Below, piece by piece: positions 1 through 4,651 of a stretch of 5,524 nucleotides of DNA. Numbering within the stretch: position 1 is the first letter of the stretch; each line of letters opens with the position of its first letter. A program made the translations under genes and the position numbers. The notes beneath the pieces are model-generated. The model had not been told where the DNA came from. It worked only from the letters and a program-made list of their open reading frames with translations, and ran no database searches. This DNA is from Deltaproteobacteria bacterium. Its GTDB lineage: Bacteria; Myxococcota; Polyangia; Haliangiales; Haliangiaceae. The DNA lies in the NCBI GenBank assembly GCA_018262455.1, contig JAGSPR010000429.1, forward strand, positions 1 through 5,524, given 5' to 3'.

Positions 1-414
1 GAACTTCTCGAGTACGACCTTCGACACCTCGTGGTCTCCGCGCTTGGCGATCACCGCCTTCTTCGCCGCTTCGACCTGGGCCTTGGTGACGCTCGCGGGG
101 ACCCGGATCATCGCCTTCCAGCGCCAGGCGGTCCGCGGCGTTCGCCCGAGGTCGAACTCGTGTCGCGGCACGTTCGCCCACCACAATGCTTCGAGGGGCG
201 CCACCTTGAGGTCGGGACCACCGGCCTTCTTGGCAGCGAACTTCATGGTGTACGCGACGCTGTAGAGCGCGCCGACCGCAGCTTGAAAGTCACTCTCCTC
301 CGGAGCGCCTGCACCTTCGACACAGATGAACTTCGCCGGCGGCAGCACGACCAGCTCCGGTTCCTTCGCTGCACGAAGGAAGGGGTCGAGGGGAAGCTTC
401 TTGTGGGCGGTCAT
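1..414 (-). CDS. GyrI-like small-molecule-binding domain protein, N-terminal 138 codons (3' end outside window)
   Basis: The reading frame is open from ATG at 414 to the window edge with no stop, starting MTAHKKLPLDPFLRAAKEPE. Residues about 20-60 (ELVVLPPAKFICVEGAGAP, then FQAAVGALYSVAYTMKF) and LEALWW at 74-79, followed by W-R-W-K-A-M-I-R-V-P (97-106), match my memory of GyrI-like domain proteins (COG4832/PF06445 type), usually about 200 residues, so roughly one third is missing. Known members of the wider superfamily bind small hydrophobic or cationic molecules; for stand-alone members like this the ligand is generally unknown. There is no signal peptide, so a cytoplasmic location is inferred. 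No clear Shine-Dalgarno precedes the ATG (only CGAG), but family-like sequence starts soon after it. The gene lies 121 bases downstream of the small lipoprotein gene on the same strand, so co-transcription is possible but not shown. Confidence 0.87.
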   Translation of the reverse strand, partial: MTAHKKLPLDPFLRAAKEPELVVLPPAKFICVEGAGAPEESDFQAAVGALYSVAYTMKFAAKKAGGPDLKVAPLEALWWANVPRHEFDLGRTPRTAWRWKAMIRVPASVTKAQVEAAKKAVIAKRGDHEVSKVVLEKF

Positions 415-494
415 GAGCTCGGACGGTGCAACCCGTGCGCCACCCCTCGAACGGCGGGCACGAGACCGACGCCGATCGAGCGTTCCATCTACCG

Positions 495-510
495 GCCTGA
501 GCGATCAGGC
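495..510. other. Perfect 6-bp hairpin with GCGA tetraloop
   Basis: GCCTGA, loop GCGA, TCAGGC forms a perfect inverted repeat in the 121-base gap between two minus-strand genes. The plus-strand loop fits the stable GNRA tetraloop pattern; the minus-strand transcript would carry TCGC in the loop instead. No T-run follows on either strand, so this is not a standard intrinsic terminator. It could be an RNA stability element, an operator or chance. Confidence 0.4.
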
Positions 511-528
511 GACGCGGCGGTCGGGGCC

Positions 529-546
529 ACGCGCGCTACGCGCGCT
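529..546. repeat. Tandem 9-bp direct repeat ACGCGCGCT at the stop codon of the small lipoprotein gene
   Basis: Two exact copies of ACGCGCGCT are adjacent (529-537 and 538-546). Because the unit is nearly self-complementary, the region can also fold as CGCGCG-CTA-CGCGCG (530-544), with the minus-strand stop codon TAG (538-536) mostly in the loop. With the hairpin at 495-510 this puts two GC-rich foldbacks within 50 bases after the coding region. No T-tract follows. Confidence 0.5.
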
Positions 547-1006
547 CTGCCCACTCACGGACCTTGCGCTTCAGCTTGTCCTCGGCCTTCTGCTCGACGA
601 GGTTCCAGTCCTCGTCGGGCTCGGCCTCGGCCCACTGGCGGATCTTCCGCTTGAACTTCGCCTCCACCTTGCGGGAGATCTCCTCCCACTCGGCGTCGGG
701 GACCTCGCGCTTGCACCGATGCGTGATCGTCCGGTGGCCCCACAGCATGGTGACGCCGATGAGGAAGCCGAAGTCGTACCAGCCGCCGGTGTTGTCGACC
801 TCGTAGACACGCACGTGGTCGTTGAAGATCCCGATGACCAGCGTCACGCACGAGATCATCCCGTGCCAGATGCCGACCCAGAAGCCCGCCGGGGCCTCGC
901 TCGTGAACTGAGGGTTCCCGGCGGCACACCCGACGAGCAGGATGGACACCAGACCCACCCACACGAGGCGCTGCACGGTGACGTGGTCGTGGGTGCGGTC
1001 TGTCAT
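536..1006 (-). CDS. Small membrane-associated lipoprotein of a conserved hypothetical family
   Basis: This 156-residue protein starts at ATG 1006, chosen because GGAGGAGG lies 6 bases upstream; the frame opens 20 codons earlier without such a site. A basic N-terminus and hydrophobic stretch (residues about 13-26) lead to a lipobox LVGC with Cys27, so an inner- or outer-membrane lipoprotein is predicted. Residues 39-62 (PAGFWVGIWHGMISC onward) and 74-90 (GGWYDFGFLIGVTMLWG) are hydrophobic and flank VRVYEV. The GFWxGxWHG...YEVxNxGGWYDFGFLxG pattern is one I recall from a widespread uncharacterised family; I know no function. The C-terminal third (about 104-156) is hydrophilic and made of two 27-residue units rich in Lys, Glu and Trp, probably amphipathic helices. 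An overlapping small ORF may precede it with an ATGA junction. The domain identity is from memory and the function unknown. Confidence 0.85.
   Translation of the reverse strand: MTDRTHDHVTVQRLVWVGLVSILLVGCAAGNPQFTSEAPAGFWVGIWHGMISCVTLVIGIFNDHVRVYEVDNTGGWYDFGFLIGVTMLWGHRTITHRCKREVPDAEWEEISRKVEAKFKRKIRQWAEAEPDEDWNLVEQKAEDKLKRKVREWAERA
539..688 (-). repeat. 27-residue (81-bp) tandem repeat within the small lipoprotein
   Basis: The two units have the same spacing: Trp107/Trp134, Lys113/Lys140, KRK119-121/KRK146-148 and WAE125-127/WAE152-154 are each 27 residues apart. The shared pattern is W-x2-[IL]-[VS]-x-[KQ]-[KV]-x-[EA]-x-K-[FL]-KRK-[IV]-R-x-WAE. The DNA of the two units is also visibly similar but diverged, which suggests an old in-frame duplication. 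The second unit ends at the stop codon. Confidence 0.75.
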
Positions 1007-1158
1007 CGTGAGCCTCCTCCGGGCGGGACGGTCTGCGTTTCCGACCGATCGACTTGCATGGGCCACGCCAGCTGCGCTGCCTCGCGAAACACAACAGCGT
1101 CGTGCTCGATCAGGGTGGAGCCCAGGACGTGCGGCTGATCTCGATCGAGGGCCTCCAT
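1003..1158 (-). CDS. Possible 51-residue small protein overlapping the next start (ATGA)
   Basis: The ORF runs from ATG 1158 to a TGA at 1005-1003 that overlaps the ATG of the small lipoprotein gene in an ATGA junction, an arrangement typical of coupled genes. The product begins MEALDRDQPHVLGSTLIEHD and ends PPGGGSR, with no signal peptide or recognised domain. About 72% of third codon positions are G or C, lower than in the clear genes here. There is no good Shine-Dalgarno before 1158, and the C-terminal GGG is simply the downstream gene's ribosome binding site read as codons. The frame is also open further upstream into the preceding gene. It could equally be leader sequence. Confidence 0.25.
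   Translation of the reverse strand: MEALDRDQPHVLGSTLIEHDAVVFREAAQLAWPMQVDRSETQTVPPGGGSR
1013..1020 (-). promoter_or_regulatory. Strong Shine-Dalgarno GGAGGAGG
   Basis: On the minus strand GGAGGAGG sits 6 bases before the ATG at 1006. It is the strongest ribosome binding site seen in the window and fixes the start of the small lipoprotein gene. The rest of the 183-base gap (1007-1189) has no clear terminator or promoter; a 10-bp palindrome CTCGATCGAG lies at 1140-1149. Confidence 0.8.
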
Positions 1159-1189
1159 CTCGGACCGGGTGTGGCCTGTCGGGGCGCCG

Positions 1190-2302
1190 CTACTCGACCG
1201 TCGTGAAGTAGAGACGCTCGCTGCCATTGACGGTGCCGCCGAACACGAGGCCGCTCTGGGCGGTCCCGGCGGCCAGCCTCGGCGTGCGGTAGCGGGACCG
1301 GCTGGGCGTCAACGCGCGGACGTGCTCGAGGGCGGTGCCGTCGTCGAGCGCGAGCTCGCCGACCAGGATCTGCGTGAGCGCGGTATCGGCGTCGGATGAC
1401 CACGCCACGACCGCTCGTTCCGCGCGTACTGCGATCGCCGGTTCGAGCCATTCGTAGCGACTGTCATCGATCAGCCCCGCGTGGAACCGCCACGGCCCGC
1501 CGGCCGACGTCGCGAACCGGGCGCGTTGTCCCGTGCGTTCGGCCCATCCAACCATGACGTGACCGGCGTCGTCAGCGGCGGCGATGGCATGGGCCTGCGC
1601 GTCGGCGCCCGCCGCGATCTCCTCGCTCGGCGCGATCAGGGCTCCGTCGGTTGCGAGCCTGGCGACACGGATCCGCGCTCCCTCGGTCCACGCGGCGACG
1701 AACGTCGCGTCGCTCGGCGACCACACGAGCCTCGGCTCGATCTGCGTGGTCACGCTGGTCTCGACGATCGAGCTGCCGAGCACGACGAGCTCGGGCGATA
1801 CCCTGGATAGGTACTGATCGGATTGGCTGGAAGCGAGTCGGCCACCGAGCACGGCGAACCCGCTGCCCGTCCACGCCACGCTGATCGCCGCCGGCGCCCC
1901 GTATGCCGTCCCGACCTGCACCGAGGGCGCGAGCGCGTCACCCTGTTCGTCGATCGCGACCGCGCGAACCGGCGCCGTGCCGGTGATGTCCTGGCGAAAC
2001 CACACGACGTAGGTCGTCCCGGTCGCGACCAGATGCAGCTCTCCCGTCGCGTCACCGATCTCGAGCACGGCGGTCGGCGCCGTCACGAAGTCACCCGCGG
2101 GGGACACGCGCGCGAACCACAGCCGATCGTCGGTCGGGCGATTCGCGGAAGTCGTCCACACCACCGCGTAGTCGGTGCCGTCGAAGGCGATGCTCCACCG
2201 GCGAGCGTTGTCCTGGCCATCGGTCAGCTCGATCAAGTCGTAGGTCGGCTCACTACAGCTCGCTGCGAACAGCAAGACGATCGAGGTCAGGAGAGTACAC
2301 AT
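1190..2302 (-). CDS. Predicted lipoprotein with seven beta-propeller-like units (second of a tandem pair)
   Basis: The 370-residue product begins MCTLLTSIVLLFAASC: a short uncharged hydrophobic signal and lipobox AASC with Cys16. The mature part divides by eye into seven units of about 50 residues (starting near 32, 84, 136, 185, 233, 284 and 338). Most have a strand like [YF]-x-V-[VA]-W followed by a strand like R-[VFL]-[AS]-x-x-G. The last is shorter, as expected if a blade is completed by the N-terminus. This suggests a seven-bladed propeller or similar beta-repeat fold, probably a surface binding scaffold; no catalytic motif is visible. It is paralogous to the gene just upstream: both end G-x3-x-G-x2-F-x-G-x-V-x-G-S then a TV near the C-terminus. 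Its ATG shares one base with the upstream TGA (TGATG) and lacks a clear Shine-Dalgarno, suggesting re-initiation by coupled ribosomes. Ligand and partner are unknown. Confidence 0.9.
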   Translation of the reverse strand: MCTLLTSIVLLFAASCSEPTYDLIELTDGQDNARRWSIAFDGTDYAVVWTTSANRPTDDRLWFARVSPAGDFVTAPTAVLEIGDATGELHLVATGTTYVVWFRQDITGTAPVRAVAIDEQGDALAPSVQVGTAYGAPAAISVAWTGSGFAVLGGRLASSQSDQYLSRVSPELVVLGSSIVETSVTTQIEPRLVWSPSDATFVAAWTEGARIRVARLATDGALIAPSEEIAAGADAQAHAIAAADDAGHVMVGWAERTGQRARFATSAGGPWRFHAGLIDDSRYEWLEPAIAVRAERAVVAWSSDADTALTQILVGELALDDGTALEHVRALTPSRSRYRTPRLAAGTAQSGLVFGGTVNGSERLYFTTVE

Positions 2303-3447
2303 CAGTCGAGGACGGTCGCGACGAACAGGCCGAGCGAACCGTCGACCTCACCTGCGAACGCGATGCCGAAACCTCCCGTGCCGCGCGCGACCTCTGGATA
2401 GCAGAACGAGAACCTCGGGTTCGTGATCAGAATCGATTCGGGCATGACCGGGTTCGCGACGTTGCCGTCGAACGCGACGAACACGACGTTGGTGAGTAGC
2501 GTCTCGACCTCGGTGATCCATGCGATCCCGACGCGTCCATCGCCCGAGCTCGCGAGGTCGACCGTGTCGTGATGCCCCGGCTCGTCGTAGAGCATGAGCG
2601 GAGCTGCCCATGCGGGTGTGCCGTCGGAAGCGAACCGATGGACGTATTCGGGGAACGTGTCGAAGCCATCCCACGCCGCGATGAAGCCGCCGGTCCCATC
2701 GCCGGCGACGTACACCTTGCCCTGCGGATTGCCGACATCGTAGAGAGTCGCGCTCGCCCCGACGGGCTGACCGCTCGTGTCGACGCGAGCGTGCCGGATC
2801 CGAGGTTCATTCGTAACGCGCTCGTCGATCCACACGACCGTCCGCTCGTTCGAGGTCGCGACGATTCCTGCCTCGGTCTGCGGCGAGCCGGTCGTGTCGA
2901 TCGGTCGTGGGGCTCCACTCGGGACGCCCTGGGCGTCGAATAGCCGGATGTTCGTGATGTTGCCGATCGTGAACGCTGCCGTGAACCCGTCCGCGATCGG
3001 AAGCATCTCGAGATGCGTGTATTCGTAGCTGGTGTCGACCCGGCGCGCGGTGGTCGCGCCGGATGCGTCGAGCGCAAGGAACACGACGTCTCCAGCGGCA
3101 CTGCCGTAGACGAGCAGGTACGAGCTCGGTCCTGACCAGATCCGGACGAAATCCGGGATGCCATCGAGAATCTCGACGAGCGAGGTGCCGACCAGATCAC
3201 CGCGCTCGGAGACCGTCGCGAACCTCAGCTCGACCGTACGATCGGCGGGCGGGTACTCGGCCCATGCGACCGCGTACCCCTCGCCGCCGACGGCGGTCGC
3301 GAGATCGTATCGCCCGTCCTCGATCACCAGGCTGCCGGGTGCGCTCACCATGGTGCCATCGACCGCGAGGACGCGATCCTCGGACCCGAACCCGACGCGG
3401 CCGCACCCGGCGATCGCCAGGAGGAGGATCCATGTCCACGCGCTCAT
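2302..3447 (-). CDS. Predicted lipoprotein with seven beta-propeller-like units (first of a tandem pair)
   Basis: The 381-residue product starts at ATG 3447 with MSAWTWILLLAIAGCGRVGF: hydrophobic signal, lipobox IAGC, Cys15. The frame is open for 83 more codons upstream, but that part is Arg/Pro-rich and not protein-like, so the later start is preferred. Seven units are seen near residues 46-96, 97-140, 141-186, 187-239, 240-290, 291-345 and 346-381, with recurring strands such as GYAVAWAE, RTVVWIDER, GFIAAWDG and VGIAWITE, each followed by a charged loop and a second strand. The short last unit fits closure of a seven-bladed ring. The N-terminal units align with the downstream gene (GYAVAWAEYPPADRTVELRF against DYAVVWTTSANRPTDDRLWF). 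No enzyme motif is visible; lipid-anchored display of a binding or scaffold domain is inferred. The Shine-Dalgarno is weak (GGA), and a foldback lies 14 bases upstream of the ATG. Confidence 0.9.
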   Translation of the reverse strand: MSAWTWILLLAIAGCGRVGFGSEDRVLAVDGTMVSAPGSLVIEDGRYDLATAVGGEGYAVAWAEYPPADRTVELRFATVSERGDLVGTSLVEILDGIPDFVRIWSGPSSYLLVYGSAAGDVVFLALDASGATTARRVDTSYEYTHLEMLPIADGFTAAFTIGNITNIRLFDAQGVPSGAPRPIDTTGSPQTEAGIVATSNERTVVWIDERVTNEPRIRHARVDTSGQPVGASATLYDVGNPQGKVYVAGDGTGGFIAAWDGFDTFPEYVHRFASDGTPAWAAPLMLYDEPGHHDTVDLASSGDGRVGIAWITEVETLLTNVVFVAFDGNVANPVMPESILITNPRFSFCYPEVARGTGGFGIAFAGEVDGSLGLFVATVLD

Positions 3448-3461
3448 GATCCGAGGATAGA

Positions 3462-3492
3462 CTGCCAGCCTCGGAGAGGCGAGTGCTGGCAG
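3462..3492. other. Foldback in the leader of the tandem lipoprotein pair
   Basis: CTGCCAGC (3462-3469) is an exact inverted copy of GCTGGCAG (3485-3492). Nested inside is a second perfect inverted repeat, GCCTC-GGA-GAGGC (3468-3480), whose left arm shares two bases with the first stem. The RNA could form either the 8-bp stem or a stacked structure with a 6-base bulge. It ends 14 bases before the ATG at 3447, so it could affect translation or messenger stability. No T-run follows, arguing against an intrinsic terminator. Confidence 0.4.
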
Positions 3493-3602
3493 CACGGCCC
3501 ACGCACCTGATCCGCTGCGAGCTCGTGCTTCCACATCTGTCGTCGACGTTCCGCTCGATCGCCGTCTCGCAGCGAGGGCATGGTGACTCCGATCTGAACG
3601 CG

Positions 3603-3722
3603 CTACTGGATGCCCTCGTAGAAGCCGCACGCGAACACGTTGCCTCCCTGGTCGACCGCGGTGTTGAGCGCCTGGACGCCGTGGCGCCGCAACCAACGCA
3701 GGTTGCCCAGCCGATCGTATCC
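3603..3722 (-). pseudogene. Relic of an SBBP-type beta-propeller repeat gene
   Basis: On the minus strand a frame ending in TAG at 3605-3603 reads YDRLGNLRWLRRHG, then VQALNTAVDQGGNVFACGFYEGIQ. This matches one SBBP-like repeat as I know the family: Y-D-x-x-G-x-L-x-W-x-R-x-x-G, then A-V-D-x-x-G-N-V-[FY]-x-x-G-x-[FY]-x-G. About 35 of 38 codons end in G or C, more than in either other frame or the opposite strand, so the stretch looks like formerly selected coding DNA. It has no start codon or signal peptide of its own and begins about 10 bases after the stop of the upstream gene; similarity seems to fade on the upstream side near 3720. The likeliest reading is a deletion that removed the rest of a propeller gene. 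It could also be the C-terminal end of a disrupted gene. The remaining 155 bases to the next start (3448-3602) show no further coding signal. Confidence 0.6.
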
Positions 3723-3729
3723 CGGCTGA

Positions 3730-4371
3730 TCACGGCGGCGCGAACTCGACGGTGAGCTCCGGGTACTGGAGAACATCTGGCGACTCGGTCGTCAGAACGC
3801 TGCAGCCGACCTGGCTGGACGACAGCAGCCAGCCCTCGTTCCTCGTCGGATCGAGAGACCAGGCGGCGACACTCGGGGTGACGTCGATCGTCGCCGGGCC
3901 GACCGAGAACGTGGGCAGCATGGTCGGCACACCGCGCTGGTCGCCGGCCTGTACACCGGGGAGCGGACCGAACATGTCCCAGGTGGTCGTGCTCGCCCAC
4001 CCGATCGCGATCTCGGTGATGACGCTGGGCCCGGTGCAGGCCGTGGCAAGCACGAGCCGCAGCGTTGCCGACTCGATCGTCGAGCCTGCGGGGATCCTCG
4101 TCGGACCGAACAGCGTGTCGAAGTGAAGGAGGGCGTATTGCTGGGTGCCCCCCCACGGCATGGTCGTGGTGAGGTGATGCTCGACCTGGGGGGCAAGCTG
4201 GTCGATGTACGTGTCCGTGGTGCCCGTATAGCCGGCGAGCTTGTCGCGCAGCACGAGGGTGCCGTTGCCAGGCAGCGAGCCGTCGTCGGGCGGCAGGGCG
4301 TCGTCGATCGGATCGAAGTTGAGCCGTCCGCAGGCTGCGCAGAAGACACTGATCCCAACCCACGGCAGCAT
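3730..4371 (-). CDS. DNRLRE/CBM96-like domain lipoprotein
   Basis: From ATG 4371 the product has 213 residues and begins MLPWVGISVFCAACGRLNFD, giving a short uncharged signal and an unusual lipobox CAAC (Cys14). After an acidic, Pro-rich linker (about 20-37) comes a domain of about 170 residues. Its landmarks are those I associate with DNRLRE (CBM96-like) beta-sandwich domains: TDTYI near 52-56, YALLHFD at 79-85, IPAGSTIESATLRL at 93-106, W-A-S-T-T-T-W at 125-131, IDVTPSVAAW at 162-171, EGWLLSS at 179-185 and YPELTVEF at 203-210. Such domains occur in secreted proteins and some bind carbohydrate; nothing here fixes a ligand. Cys112 and Cys190 could form a disulfide. An in-frame GTG at 4416 preceded by AGGGG would add 15 residues including KRVR and make a more classical signal peptide, so the start is uncertain. 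It may share a transcript with the paralogous pair 282 bases downstream. Confidence 0.85.
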   Translation of the reverse strand: MLPWVGISVFCAACGRLNFDPIDDALPPDDGSLPGNGTLVLRDKLAGYTGTTDTYIDQLAPQVEHHLTTTMPWGGTQQYALLHFDTLFGPTRIPAGSTIESATLRLVLATACTGPSVITEIAIGWASTTTWDMFGPLPGVQAGDQRGVPTMLPTFSVGPATIDVTPSVAAWSLDPTRNEGWLLSSSQVGCSVLTTESPDVLQYPELTVEFAPP

Positions 4372-4649
4372 GGCTGAGGATGCTATCGGCAACCTGACTC
4401 GTTTGCCATCGACCACACAACCCCTGCATGACCCACCGTTGCCCTGCGCTGGAGCTCCTGACTGTCGGACGCCGACACTGACGGCGAGCCCATCGCGGTC
4501 AGATACCGCCTCGGAGGGGAGCGACACCGCTGACGCTGATCTGGCGCTTGCGGAGCGATCGCGTGGATCTGGATCGGCGACGCAGCCGCACTCCGCCGAT
4601 ATGGCGCCCCACAAACCCTTCGTCATCCTCGCGAGGTCGTTGCTGTACA
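4372..4649. other. Divergent intergenic region between two lipoprotein genes
   Basis: These 278 bases separate genes pointing in opposite directions, so promoters for both should lie here, unless the minus-strand start is 4416. Open frames crossing it are Arg-rich or antisense shadows. Two small inverted repeats are visible, TGTCGG-ACG-CCGACA (4463-4477) and GCGGT-CAGAT-ACCGC (4495-4509). I found no convincing -35/-10 pair for the minus-strand gene. Confidence 0.55.
4463..4477. promoter_or_regulatory. Candidate operator palindrome TGTCGGACGCCGACA
   Basis: A perfect 6-bp inverted repeat around ACG lies in the divergent region, 92 bases upstream of the minus-strand start and 173 bases upstream of the plus-strand start. 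Its size suits a dimeric regulator, but short palindromes are frequent in GC-rich DNA and no regulator gene is adjacent. Confidence 0.22.
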
Positions 4650-4651
4650 AT
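4646..4651 (+). promoter_or_regulatory. Possible -10 element TACAAT overlapping the start codon
   Basis: TACAAT matches five of six bases of the sigma-70 -10 consensus and stands out in GC-rich surroundings. It overlaps the ATG at 4650, so transcription from it would start near 4658 and favour a leaderless start at the in-frame GTG 4659. No good -35 is found at 16-18 bases spacing. It may be chance. Confidence 0.18.

Noticed and set aside
326..1138. Plus-strand 270-codon ORF
   Set aside because: It is antisense to the small lipoprotein gene, which has a strong Shine-Dalgarno, a lipobox and a recognised family pattern; its Leu/Asp-rich composition is a strand shadow.
3448..3602. Minus-strand ORF of about 45 codons (MPSLRDGDRAERRRQ...) ending in an ATGA overlap with the lipoprotein start at 3447
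   Set aside because: Third positions are poor in G/C compared with real genes here, no ribosome binding site is seen, and part of it is the hairpin sequence; the overlap is likely chance.
3483..3755. Plus-strand 90-codon ORF from GTG with a Shine-Dalgarno-like GGAGAGG just upstream
   Set aside because: It is antisense to the SBBP-like relic and to the end of the DNRLRE gene. Its third-position G/C (about 72%) is well below that of the minus-strand frame (about 92%), and its helical-looking part is the complement of the repeat.
3197..4429. Minus-strand 410-codon open frame, including a CxxC-like CPRCE stretch
   Set aside because: It crosses two clear lipoprotein genes out of frame, is Arg/Ser-rich as expected for a shadow of GC-rich coding DNA, and the cysteine pair is isolated with no zinc-ribbon partner.
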